Source: SZUA-430 sp044220975 (GTDB taxonomy: Bacteria > Pseudomonadota > Alphaproteobacteria > Micropepsales > Micropepsaceae). Taken from it: a stretch of 64,000 bases of DNA. The DNA lies in NCBI GenBank assembly GCA_044220975.1, contig JBGAPZ010000011.1, forward strand, positions 31,964 to 95,963, given 5' to 3'. Of the stretch, positions 51,566 through 59,531 are shown in pieces. A model generated the notes under the pieces. The model ran no database searches. It was not told the DNA's origin and worked only from the letters and a program-made list of their open reading frames with translations. How positions within the stretch are numbered: the stretch's first letter is position 1; every line of letters begins with the position of its first letter. The translations under genes and the position numbers were made by a program.

Positions 51566-51707
51566 GGGTAGGGGCGGCCGGCGCGCTTTGCGCGGGCCTT
51601 CGCCCATTCTTTGGCTTCGGGGCTTAGCTTTTGGCTGCGGCCCTTTTTGGGTTGGGACGCTTCCACGGCGGCTTGGGGGATTTGGCTGTGCCGCTTTTGC
51701 GTTCCAT
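51562..51707 (-). pseudogene. very small gene with an apparent one-base deletion in an A-run
   Basis: Reading from ATG 51707 gives MERKSGTAKSPKPPWKRPNP, and the frame then stops early. In the next frame the sequence continues sensibly as KKGRSQKLSPEAKEWAKARA, then KRAGRPYP and stop at 51562. This resembles small conserved proteins ending AKARAKxAGRPYP. Adding one A to the five-A run near 51652 would restore a 48-codon gene. A sequencing error, a real mutation or programmed slippage are all possible. A ribosome-binding AAAGG precedes the ATG. Confidence 0.5.
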
Positions 51708-51787
51708 CGCGAGACCTTTCGGTATCCTACGAAAGGGCAACGCGGGTGGATCCCGGTGCACCGGTGGTTCGACGAGGTTTGGAGGAA

Positions 51788-51810
51788 GAGCGGGCAGGAT
51801 GCCCGCGCTC
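51788..51810. repeat. REP-like palindrome
   Basis: GAGCGGGCA and TGCCCGCGCTC form an almost perfect inverted repeat around GGA. Elements with this GCGGGCA...TGCCCGC core are dispersed in many bacterial genomes. It lies between the PLD gene and the small-gene pair. A related arm occurs at 39605-39628. Confidence 0.5.
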
Positions 51811-51842
51811 CCAGGCAGCGCTGCGCTCTTGAAAGTGGTTGG

Positions 51843-52661
51843 TTACATCACGGGGGCCATCGTTCCGTAGTAGGGGCGTGAGGCTGCGAGCCTTCGTTCC
51901 CAGTTTTTGCGGTAGGCGGCGGCGACGTCGGGGTGGCCTTTGATCAGGAGGACGTTCTCGGCGTTTTTCTTTTGGGCGGCTTCGGTGAAGTTGAAGGAGC
52001 CCGTGATCACCGCGTCGCTGTCGATGATCATGACTTTGTTGTGCGCGGACGCGACGCCCGTGTCCACGTGCGGCAGGATGCGTTCGGCGATCAAGCGCGA
52101 GCCCGCGCGGTCGTATTGACGTTCATCGCCGCGGTCCAAGATCACGCGCACTTTCACGCCGCGTGTGTGCGCGCGACCGAGCGCTTTCACCAGCGGCTTT
52201 GCTTGGAAGCTGTAGGCTTGAACCAAGATTTCCGATTTCGCGCCGTCGATCGCGGCCACGATCAGGTCCATGCAGTTTTCGGCCGGCGTGAAGCAGGCTT
52301 TCAGTTCGGGTTTCGATGGGACTGCCACGGCAGTGGGCATGGCTTCAGCGGGTGCGGTTTCGGTTTGGATTGCCGGTTGCTCCGCCGCTTGCGTTGCGGT
52401 GGCGACGGCGGTCTTGCCTGGCGCGGATTGCGTCGTCCATGACGTCAGCGCGCTCACGTTCAACAGGCCCGTGCCGAGGGCGAGGCCGACGGCTGCGATG
52501 GCGACTGCGGCGCCCGCCTTCCAGCGATGCGCCGATACCAGCGCGAGCGGCGCGCGGCTTGCCGACAGAATGTTGGAGAGGATGGACGGGCCTTCGGCCG
52601 CGTTTTCCTCATCGGTCTCGTCGATCTCGATCTCTCGATTGCGTTTGTGCGCTTTGCTCAT
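51843..52661 (-). CDS. phospholipase D-like nuclease/transferase, membrane-anchored
   Basis: This 272-residue protein has an acidic cytosolic start (EIEIDETDEENAAEG), one helix (AGAAVAIAAVGLALGTGLL), an Ala/Pro-rich linker and a single PLD domain. The HKD motif is seen as H207-N-K209-x4-D214 followed by GSFNF. One HKD copy implies a homodimer, as in the Nuc endonuclease. It probably acts in the periplasm on nucleic acid or phospholipid. Confidence 0.82.
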   Translation of the reverse strand: MSKAHKRNREIEIDETDEENAAEGPSILSNILSASRAPLALVSAHRWKAGAAVAIAAVGLALGTGLLNVSALTSWTTQSAPGKTAVATATQAAEQPAIQTETAPAEAMPTAVAVPSKPELKACFTPAENCMDLIVAAIDGAKSEILVQAYSFQAKPLVKALGRAHTRGVKVRVILDRGDERQYDRAGSRLIAERILPHVDTGVASAHNKVMIIDSDAVITGSFNFTEAAQKKNAENVLLIKGHPDVAAAYRKNWERRLAASRPYYGTMAPVM

Positions 52662-52911
52662 CGTCTAGCCCCCTGAACGAATCAATCGCGAACGAGAAGG
52701 ATGCGCGCGTCCCGCGCGGAAGTCGTTACCGAGCGCCACGTACGGCTATTCGAGAGAGCTGGGCGCGCGTAATCGCGCGCGTTCGCTTGATTGCGAGCGG
52801 ACAAAAATTAGAACCGCAACGTATGGTGTCCGTGTCGAACTTGGCAGGGCCGCTTCTTGAAATGGATACGGCCGGGCGTTTGTCCCGGCCGTTGTCGCAC
52901 GCCAACGCGGC

Positions 52912-53283
52912 TTAGTAGTTGCGCCAGCCGTTGTTGTTGCGGTCGCGTCCGTGACGGCGATGGCCGTCGTTGTCGCCGCGATGACGGTTGTGTCCGCGCC
53001 AGCCGTCGTGACGGCCGCCGTACCTGCCGCCGTCGTACCGGCCGGCAAAGCGGTCATGGTGGCGATACTGGCTGTAGTGACGGCGATCGTTGCAGTCGTC
53101 GCCGCGCCGATGGCTTCTGTGGCCGTAGTTCTGGCCGTAACCGTAGCTCTGGCTGTAGCTGTCGTTGCGGTTGCCGTCCCATCGACCGTCTCTGGCGTAG
53201 GCGGAGGTCGAGAGGAGCGAAAGCCCCAACATGGCCGCCGTCACCGCCGCGATTCTTCGTAGTTTCACTTTGATACCTTTCAT
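52912..53283 (-). CDS. secreted Gly/Arg/His-rich protein
   Basis: The 123-residue product has a signal peptide (LRRIAAVTAAMLGLSLLSTS, cleavage after AYA) and a low-complexity domain of Arg, Gly, His, Asp, Tyr and Asn (YGYGQNYGHRSHRRGDD, GGRYGGRHDGWRGHN). Such regions may bind metal or nucleic acid, or simply be disordered. No family is recognised. ATG 53283 has AGGA upstream. Confidence 0.65.
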   Translation of the reverse strand: MKGIKVKLRRIAAVTAAMLGLSLLSTSAYARDGRWDGNRNDSYSQSYGYGQNYGHRSHRRGDDCNDRRHYSQYRHHDRFAGRYDGGRYGGRHDGWRGHNRHRGDNDGHRRHGRDRNNNGWRNY

Positions 53284-53633
53284 GCCGATGTCCTGGAAAA
53301 GTTGGGCCGTGCGCGCCGCGCCAGGACCGGTGCCGCGAAGCGTCGTCTTCACTGGCCCCCAGATTTGCTCTCCGTGGGCATTTGCGCAGTCGCGCGATGA
53401 ATGCGCGGTGAAGGATGCGTTCATGTGGGCGGTGAGGTGCTCGCTCGGCGTCGACGTGCGGTGTAAATCGGCGTGAGGATTCCAACGCTTCCGTCATGGG
53501 CGAGCTCGACCCGGCCCGCAGGCACCGAGCCTCCGTAGCTGGCGGAATCCGCAGGCAACACTCACGCCGCCCGTGACCCTGTTGGCCGGTCGCGCTCACG
53601 CTTGCACGGCCATGACGAACCAGGTTGGGTCGA

Positions 53634-53662
53634 TTGCGCAATTTATGGACTTGTGGTATTAT
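53634..53662 (+). promoter_or_regulatory. candidate sigma-70 promoter
   Basis: TTGCGC (53634-53639) and TATTAT (53657-53662) are 17 bp apart. It points toward the gene at 54001, with a long leader of about 330 nt. Confidence 0.4.
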
Positions 53663-53816
53663 CACTGGTACTTTTCAAGCGGATTCGCACATTTCATGCC
53701 CGTTAGCATCTTGGAAACTTCCCTCGGCCGCATAACCACTCCCTTGGCGGTTGTGGGGACGGTTTGGGGTGAGGGGCGGAATTCCGCCGCTTTGCCAGCT
53801 TGTCACACACGGATAG

Positions 53817-53846
53817 CGAACGGATTCCGAACGGATTCCGAACGGA
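53817..53846. repeat. 11-bp tandem repeat, 2.7 copies
   Basis: CGAACGGATTC occurs twice in tandem, followed by CGAACGGA. The 11-bp period is close to one helical turn, so it might be a binding array, though the repeat is too short to be sure. Confidence 0.5.
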
Positions 53847-54000
53847 CAAAATCGCAGAGATCCGCCATGCGTACGCATATAACGGATTCGATTTTCGTAC
53901 TTTTCCCGCAACCCTCCGTTGCGGCGGTTTGGGCCTCTTTAACGGGGGTCTGGCACACTGTCCCCAAAGCCGCACACAGGGCTTTCAAGGGAGACGCAAA

Positions 54001-55026
54001 ATGACGCAACCGCTTCGGATCGACGAGCTCGACCAAAATCTGCGCGCGAAAGGGACCATCGAGGCCGAACACGCGGTGGCGCTTCGCCGCATGATCTATT
54101 CCAAGGGCACGGTCACGAAACACGACGCCGACGTGCTGTTCAAATTGGACGGTGCTTGCTCGAAGAAGCATCCCGCGTTCGCGGCGCTCTATGTCGAAGC
54201 GTTGACCGACTATTTCGTCTGGCAGACGGAGCCCAAAGGTTACGTGACGCCGGAGTTGGCGAAGTACCTGATCGAGAACGTAAGCGCGGACGGCCACGTG
54301 TCGTCAAAGACGGAGCTGGAACTCGTGCTCAACGTCGTGCATTGGGCGCGCGAAGTGCCCTGCGACGTGACGGCGCTGGTGCTCGATGCGGTGCGCCAGA
54401 GCGTGATGCTCTCGCGCGAGACGGCGTTCGGGGCGAACCGGCCTCAGGTTGCGATCGGGGCCGGCGATGTCGCCATTCTCTCCAAGGCGCTGCATGCGCC
54501 GGCCGGCGACGGCAGTTTGATGATCACGCGGCGCGAGGCGGAAATGCTGTTTTCGCTGAACGATGCGACGAAGACCGGGCACAACGATCCGGCCTGGACT
54601 GACTTTTTTGTGCGCGCGATTGCGAACCATCTGCTCAACCCGATGAACGCACCGTTCGTGCCGACGCGCGACGAGGCGGTGGCGCGGGAGAAGTGGCTGG
54701 ATCAGCGCGGCTCGATGGGGCAACTGCTCGGCGGCGTTGCGACGTCTTTGGCGCGCGGCAACGTGCCGTTCGCGCAGGTTTGGGAAGAGGTCGATCCGTT
54801 CGGTTCGGCGGCGGCGAAGAATGAAGCTGCGGCCGAAATGCGGGCGGTGCAGCAGCGGCTCGCGCGCGAGCAGGTGGATGCGGATGAGGCCAAGTGGGTC
54901 GCTGCGCGCATCTTGGCGGACGGCGCGGTCGACGAGAACGAGATGGCGCTGCTTCAGTTCTTGAAGAAGAACGCGGGCGCGATCGATCCGGCGCTCGATG
55001 CGGTGATGAAGCGCGCGGGGCTTTAA
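54001..55026 (+). CDS. hypothetical helical protein with internal duplication
   Basis: I do not recognise a named family. The 341-residue soluble protein is helical and contains two related segments, about residues 39-90 (TKHDADVLFKLDGAC, then HPAFAALYVEALTDYF) and 176-228 (TRREAEMLFSLNDAT, then DPAWTDFFVRAIANHL). SADGHVSSKTELELVL and ADGAVDENEMALLQFL add a recurring Asp-Gly...Glu pattern like TerB or EF-hand-type modules. ATG 54001 has AAGGGAGA upstream. It lies before glutathione reductase with a 69-nt gap. Confidence 0.75.
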   Translation: MTQPLRIDELDQNLRAKGTIEAEHAVALRRMIYSKGTVTKHDADVLFKLDGACSKKHPAFAALYVEALTDYFVWQTEPKGYVTPELAKYLIENVSADGHVSSKTELELVLNVVHWAREVPCDVTALVLDAVRQSVMLSRETAFGANRPQVAIGAGDVAILSKALHAPAGDGSLMITRREAEMLFSLNDATKTGHNDPAWTDFFVRAIANHLLNPMNAPFVPTRDEAVAREKWLDQRGSMGQLLGGVATSLARGNVPFAQVWEEVDPFGSAAAKNEAAAEMRAVQQRLAREQVDADEAKWVAARILADGAVDENEMALLQFLKKNAGAIDPALDAVMKRAGL

Positions 55027-55095
55027 AGCCTCGCAGTGTCTCTCGCCGCGGGCGCATGCTAGAAGCCGGGAAACCGGCTTTGGATGGCGAGAGAC

Positions 55096-56454
55096 ATGGC
55101 GAACTACGACTACGATTTGGTGACGATCGGCGCGGGCTCCGGCGGGGTTCGCGCCACGCGGATGGCGGCGCAGTACGGCGCGCGCGCCGCGGTCGTCGAG
55201 GAGTACCGCGTCGGCGGCACCTGCGTGATCCGCGGCTGCGTGCCGAAGAAGCTGATGGTCTATGCCAGCCGCTTCTCGGAGGATTTCGCGGACTCGGCCG
55301 GCTTCGGCTGGCATGTGCCGCACGCGACGTTCGACTGGGCGACCTTGATCGCCAACAAGGACCGCGAGATAGCAAGGCTCGAGGCGCTTTATAAGAAGAA
55401 TCTCGCGGGGGCAGGGGCGACGCTCTTCGAAGACCGCGCCGTGATGCGCGACCCGCATACGATCCATCTGCTCAAGGCCGACAAGACGATCACCGCCAAG
55501 CACGTGCTGATCGCGACCGGCGGGCGGGCCTGGGTGCCGAACGACGTCGAAGGCAACGACCTCGCGATCACGTCGAACGAAGCGTTTCACTTGGAGGCCT
55601 TGCCGAAGAGCATGATGGTGGTCGGCGGCGGGTACATCGCGGTCGAGTTTGCCGGCATCTTCAAGGGGCTCGGTTCGCGTACGATGCTGGTGCATCACGG
55701 CGAAGAGATTTTGCGCGGGTTCGATCACGAGATCCGCGAGCGGATGCGGCACGAGATGCAGAAGCGCGGGATCGACGTGCATCTGAAGTCTGCGGTGGCC
55801 TCGATCAAGGCCGAGGCCGGGCGCAAGCGGGTGCGGCTCAAAGACGGCACGGAGCACGTCGTGGACGAGGTGATGTTCGCGGTCGGTCGGCGCGCGAATA
55901 CCGGTGCGCTTGGGCTCGAACATTGCGGCGTGGAATTGACGGATAAGCGTGCGGTGAAAGTTGACGCCTATTCGCGCTCGTCGCAGCCGCACATCTACGC
56001 GGTCGGCGACGTCACGAACCGCGTGAACCTGACGCCGGTTGCGATCCGCGAGGGTGCAGCTTTTGCCGACACGGTGTTCGACGGACGGCCGACGGCGGTG
56101 GACCATGCGGATATCCCGACGGCCGTCTTCGGGACGCCGGAGATCGGCACCGTGGGCCTCACCGAGGAACAGGCGCAGGCTTCGCATTCGAAGGTCGATA
56201 TTTACAAGACCGCGTTCCGGCCGATGCGGGCGACGATGTCGGGGCGCGATACGCTGATCTTTATGAAACTGATCGTGGACGGGGCCAGCGACCGGGTGCT
56301 CGGCTGCCACATCATGGGCGAGGCGGCGGCCGAGATGATCCAGTGCGTTGCGATCGCCGTGAAGATGAAGGCGACGAAGCGGGACTTCGACGCGACGGTG
56401 GCGCTGCACCCGTCCGCGTCGGAAGAACTGGTGCTGTTGAAGACGAAGTCGTGA
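55096..56454 (+). CDS. gor: glutathione-disulfide reductase
   Basis: Gor reduces oxidised glutathione with NADPH. The 452-residue flavoprotein shows the FAD motif TIGAGSGGVRATRMAA, the redox pair C43 and C48 (GGTCVIRGCVPKK), the NADPH motif VVGGGYIAVEFAGIF, and the C-terminal base region ALHPSASEELV. ATG 55096 (MANYDY) is preferred over 55084. The codon bias matches the neighbours. Confidence 0.93.
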   Translation: MANYDYDLVTIGAGSGGVRATRMAAQYGARAAVVEEYRVGGTCVIRGCVPKKLMVYASRFSEDFADSAGFGWHVPHATFDWATLIANKDREIARLEALYKKNLAGAGATLFEDRAVMRDPHTIHLLKADKTITAKHVLIATGGRAWVPNDVEGNDLAITSNEAFHLEALPKSMMVVGGGYIAVEFAGIFKGLGSRTMLVHHGEEILRGFDHEIRERMRHEMQKRGIDVHLKSAVASIKAEAGRKRVRLKDGTEHVVDEVMFAVGRRANTGALGLEHCGVELTDKRAVKVDAYSRSSQPHIYAVGDVTNRVNLTPVAIREGAAFADTVFDGRPTAVDHADIPTAVFGTPEIGTVGLTEEQAQASHSKVDIYKTAFRPMRATMSGRDTLIFMKLIVDGASDRVLGCHIMGEAAAEMIQCVAIAVKMKATKRDFDATVALHPSASEELVLLKTKS

Positions 56455-56455
56455 G

Positions 56456-56827
56456 CTACTTGGCGGCGCGCCAGCCCATGATGGCGAGCGCGTTGCCGTC
56501 GGGGTCCTTGAAGAATCGGAGCGCGTGTTCCTTGCCCTCCGCGCGCTGCACGACTTCGGCGGGCCGGTCGAATTTCAGGCCGCGGGCGATGAGGGCCGCT
56601 TCGGTGGCTTGCCAGTCGCCGGCGTCGAAGTAGACATAGCTGTTGTTTTGAAACGGGCCCTCGCTTTCGGCCTGGCCGATCATCAACCGGGTGCCGCCGG
56701 CGTCGAAGAAGGCCATGCCCTGGACCTCAAACATCAGTTTGAGGCCGAGTACGTCGCGGTAGAAGGCAACGGCCTTCTGGAGGTTGCGGGTCGAGAGGGC
56801 GATTTGGGCGATTTTGGACAAGGGCAT
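56456..56827 (-). CDS. VOC (glyoxalase/bleomycin-resistance type) protein
   Basis: This single VOC domain of 123 residues reads IAQIALSTRNLQKAVAFYRDVLGLKL at its start and ends RFFKDPDGNALAIMGW, typical of glyoxalase-like proteins. The substrate is unknown. ATG 56827 has GGAG eight nt upstream. It is divergent from the MarR gene and probably controlled by it through the shared palindrome. Confidence 0.87.
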   Translation of the reverse strand: MPLSKIAQIALSTRNLQKAVAFYRDVLGLKLMFEVQGMAFFDAGGTRLMIGQAESEGPFQNNSYVYFDAGDWQATEAALIARGLKFDRPAEVVQRAEGKEHALRFFKDPDGNALAIMGWRAAK

Positions 56828-56853
56828 CTTGAAGCTCCGTCGAATTTCGGCAA

Positions 56854-56872
56854 TAGTTAGCATTGCTAACTA
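56854..56872. promoter_or_regulatory. perfect 19-bp palindrome, probable MarR operator
   Basis: TAGTTAGCA and its exact complement TGCTAACTA flank one T in the 64-bp space between the divergent VOC and MarR genes. Position and symmetry fit an operator for the adjacent MarR protein, repressing both genes. Confidence 0.75.
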
Positions 56873-56891
56873 AATTTGTAAAGAGGTGCGG

Positions 56892-57329
56892 TTGAAAAAA
56901 ACGTCGAGCGAAGCACACGCGATTGCAGAACGTGTCCACGCCTCGGCGCTGCGGCTGCTCCGGCGCTTGCGCAAGAGCGATGCGGCGATGGGGCTTTCGC
57001 CGGCAAAGTCGTCGGCGCTTTCCGTGCTCGTGTTCGGCGGGCCGCAGACGCTGAAGGACCTTGCGGCGGCCGAGCAGGTGCGTGCACCGACGATGTCGCG
57101 GTTGGTGGCGGAGCTCGAGGCTGAGGGCTTGGCGTCGAAGACTGCAGATTCAGGCGATCGGCGTGCGCTCAAGATCGCGGCGACGGCGAAAGGCAGAGCT
57201 CTGCTCGAAGCGGGCCGCGAGCGCCGACTTGCCGTGTTGGCGAAGCAGATTACCGGGTTGAGTGCGGCGGATCAGGATCTGCTGAAGCGCGCGGCGGGCC
57301 TGCTCGGGCGGCTGAACGAGGAAGGCTGA
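56892..57329 (+). CDS. MarR-family transcriptional regulator
   Basis: This winged-helix regulator, about 145 residues, shows SAKSSALSVLVFGGPQTLKDL and the recognition region QVRAPTMSRLVAELEAEGL followed by the wing SGDRRALKIA. The start is uncertain: TTG 56892 with AGAGG at proper spacing, or GTG 56886 two codons earlier. It likely binds the palindrome 20 bp upstream and responds to a small aromatic ligand or oxidant. Confidence 0.87.
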   Translation: MKKTSSEAHAIAERVHASALRLLRRLRKSDAAMGLSPAKSSALSVLVFGGPQTLKDLAAAEQVRAPTMSRLVAELEAEGLASKTADSGDRRALKIAATAKGRALLEAGRERRLAVLAKQITGLSAADQDLLKRAAGLLGRLNEEG

Positions 57330-57361
57330 AACGAAAACGGCCCACCGGTGAAAGTGGGCCG
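57330..57361 (-). terminator. Rho-independent terminator of the SPFH gene
   Basis: CGGCCCAC/GTGGGCCG (57338-57345 and 57354-57361) form an 8-bp stem. Read on the minus strand it is followed by TTTTCGTTT. It lies 20 nt after the SPFH stop and close to the convergent MarR stop. Confidence 0.8.
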
Positions 57362-57381
57362 CTGAACGAACTAGGTGAGGC

Positions 57382-58287
57382 TTAGCGCGGGACTTGTACG
57401 AACGGCATGGCCGAGCCCGGCACGAACGTGGTGGGTAGTTTGCCGTCCCACTTTTCGGCAGCCGTCAGCGCCACGTATCCCGGGTTGTCGCGCAACGCCG
57501 CCGCCTTCGCTTGCAGCGCCGAGGCTTCGGCTTCACCGCGCAGGCGAATGGCGTCGGCTTCGGCTTTGGCTGCGGTCACGCGGGCGGTGGCGTCGGCGGT
57601 TGCTTGAACGACCACGCGTTCGGCGTCGACCTTCTTCTGCTCGAGCTGTTGGCGTGCCGTTTTGACGGCCGCTTCGGCGCTCGCCGCCTGTTCGCGCGCA
57701 TCTTCGTAGGTCTTCGAGAACTGGATGTTCTCGATCTGCACACCTTCGATAATGAGACCGTCCGGCATATTCTTGCGGACACTTTCTTCGATCTCTTCGC
57801 CGAGCTTCTGGCGTTGGTTCACGATCTCGGCGGCTTCGTAGCGGCCGAAGACTTCTTTGAAGCGCTTGTTGATGTTCGGCCGGATGATCGTCTCGAGGAA
57901 GTTCTGACCGTAACGCGAATAGACTTCGATCGCCTTCTTGCCATCGATGTTGTAGTTCACCGAGACCTTGTTGTCGGCGGCCTGAATGTCCTTCGAGTAG
58001 GCATTCAACAGATCGGGGAAGGTGAATTTTTGCGTACGGGTCGGCAGGATGACGACCGACTCCATGAACGGGATCACGATGTTGAAGCCCGGGCTCAAGG
58101 TGTCGACGGCCTGGCCCCAACGAAGTTTGACGCCGACTTCGCCTTCGTCGATGGGAGTGTAACTCATCCAGATCACGATCACGACAAGGGCTGCGATCAC
58201 GACGGGTATGCTCATAAGTCCGCCCAGGCCGCCCGGCACCTGTGGCCGGTTCGGGTTGCCGGAACGCGGCGTGAAGATGTTCGACAT
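57382..58287 (-). CDS. prohibitin-like SPFH/Band 7 membrane protein
   Basis: The 301-residue protein has one N-terminal helix (IPVVIAALVVIVIWMSY), a prohibitin-type SPFH domain (EGEVGVKLRWGQAVDTLSPG) and a C-terminal coiled-coil (ARQQLEQKKVDAERVVVQAT). It resembles prohibitins more than HflK or HflC, which this genome also has. Such proteins scaffold membrane proteases or microdomains. It is a single gene with its own terminator. Confidence 0.88.
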   Translation of the reverse strand: MSNIFTPRSGNPNRPQVPGGLGGLMSIPVVIAALVVIVIWMSYTPIDEGEVGVKLRWGQAVDTLSPGFNIVIPFMESVVILPTRTQKFTFPDLLNAYSKDIQAADNKVSVNYNIDGKKAIEVYSRYGQNFLETIIRPNINKRFKEVFGRYEAAEIVNQRQKLGEEIEESVRKNMPDGLIIEGVQIENIQFSKTYEDAREQAASAEAAVKTARQQLEQKKVDAERVVVQATADATARVTAAKAEADAIRLRGEAEASALQAKAAALRDNPGYVALTAAEKWDGKLPTTFVPGSAMPFVQVPR

Positions 58288-58400
58288 TGGATCGTCTCTC
58301 CTCGATCTAACTGCACATCATCCCAACGGCCGGATGACAGGTCCGTGCATGTGGGGGTGCGATGACTTCTCTTCAATTGTGCACACGAGCGGTGAAATGG

Positions 58401-58429
58401 TTGATAATAGTTGCAGTTGAAACTATATT
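58401..58429 (+). promoter_or_regulatory. hpd operon promoter with palindromic operator in the spacer
   Basis: TTGATA (58401-58406) and TATATT (58424-58429) are exactly 17 bp apart, 31 nt before hpd. The spacer and -10 contain an imperfect palindrome of the form TAGTT-CA--TG-AACTA (58408-58425; seven of nine pairs). A repressor bound here would block RNA polymerase. The MarR gene at the end of the operon is the likely binder. Confidence 0.75.
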
Positions 58430-58460
58430 GCGGCCCGAAACCGCCGTGAGGACAAGCAAA

Positions 58461-59531
58461 ATGGCCGATTTATTCGAGAATCCAATGGGTACGGACGGGT
58501 TCGAATTCATCGAATATACCGCCCCCGACACCGCTGCTTTGGGGCGCTACTTCGAGAGCTTGGGTTTCCGGGCGCTGGCCCGGCACCGCTCCAAGGCCGT
58601 CACGCTCTACAAACAGCACGACGTCAATTTCATCGTCAATGCAGAGCCCGAAAGCCACGGCGCGCGGTTTGCGAAAGCGCACGGGCCGTCGGCGTGCGCG
58701 ATGGCGTTTCGGGTGCGCGACGCGGGTAAGGCCTATGCGCGCGCGGTCGAACTCGGTGCAAAGCCGGCGCACGGCAAGGTCGGGCCGATGGAGCTCAACA
58801 TTCCCGCAATCGAAGGCATTGGAGGCAGTCTGATTTACTTCGTCGACCGCTATGGGCCAGGGGCGGTCTCGATCTACGACATCGACTTCGTGCCGACGGA
58901 CGTGACGCTTGGCTTCCAGCATGAGGGTGTCGGCTTGGTCGAGGTCGATCACGTCACGCACAATGTCTATCGCGGCAATATGGACGTGTGGTCCGGTTAC
59001 TACGAGAAGCTCTTCAATTTCCGCGAGATCAAATACTTCGACATCGAGGGCAAGCTCACGGGTTTAAAGAGCCGGGCGATGACGAGCCCGTGCGGCAAGA
59101 TCCGCATTCCGATCAACGAAAGCGCCGACGACAAGTCGCAGATCGCGGAGTACTTGGCCGAGTACAAGGGCGAAGGCATTCAGCACATCGCGCTGTCGTC
59201 GAACAATATCTACGAGACGGTCGAGTTGTTGCGCAAAAGGCATGTCGCGTTCCAGGCGACGATCGACACGTATTTCGAAAATATCGATAAGCGGTTGCCC
59301 GGGCACGGCGAAGACGTGGCGCGGTTGAAACGCAACCATATCCTGATCGACGGCGCGCCCCACGACGGCAAGGGGTTGCTTTTGCAGATCTTCACGCAGA
59401 ACGCGATCGGCCCCATCTTTTTCGAGATCATTCAGCGCAAGGGCAACGAAGGGTTCGGCGAGGGGAACTTCCAAGCTTTGTTCGAATCCATCGAGCTCGA
59501 TCAAATTCGGCGGGGAGTGTTGCAGGCATGA
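58461..59531 (+). CDS. hpd: 4-hydroxyphenylpyruvate dioxygenase
   Basis: Hpd converts 4-hydroxyphenylpyruvate to homogentisate with iron(II) and oxygen, the second step of tyrosine breakdown. The three iron ligands are in EVDHVTHNVY, GIQHIALSS and FFEIIQRKG. The 356-residue length is normal for bacteria. ATG 58461 follows GAGGACAAG. It is the first gene of hpd-hmgA-fahA-maiA-marR, all overlapping by a few bases. Confidence 0.95.
   Translation: MADLFENPMGTDGFEFIEYTAPDTAALGRYFESLGFRALARHRSKAVTLYKQHDVNFIVNAEPESHGARFAKAHGPSACAMAFRVRDAGKAYARAVELGAKPAHGKVGPMELNIPAIEGIGGSLIYFVDRYGPGAVSIYDIDFVPTDVTLGFQHEGVGLVEVDHVTHNVYRGNMDVWSGYYEKLFNFREIKYFDIEGKLTGLKSRAMTSPCGKIRIPINESADDKSQIAEYLAEYKGEGIQHIALSSNNIYETVELLRKRHVAFQATIDTYFENIDKRLPGHGEDVARLKRNHILIDGAPHDGKGLLLQIFTQNAIGPIFFEIIQRKGNEGFGEGNFQALFESIELDQIRRGVLQA

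Larger units (their letters stand above)
53284..54000. other. 717-nt non-coding region
   Basis: No gene is supported here. It holds the promoter of the secreted Gly-rich protein (minus strand), a plus-strand promoter candidate at 53634-53662, a perfect 14-bp palindrome GGCGGAATTCCGCC (53775-53788) and an 11-bp tandem repeat (53817-53846). Short frames through it look random. Confidence 0.6.

Noticed and set aside
53817..53846. Short tandem repeat as a possible CRISPR
   Set aside because: The units are 11 bp, directly adjacent without spacers, and there are no cas genes.
54304..56409. 701-codon open frame on the minus strand
   Set aside because: It is a shadow of the 54001 gene and glutathione reductase; the composition is Arg/His-rich without motifs.
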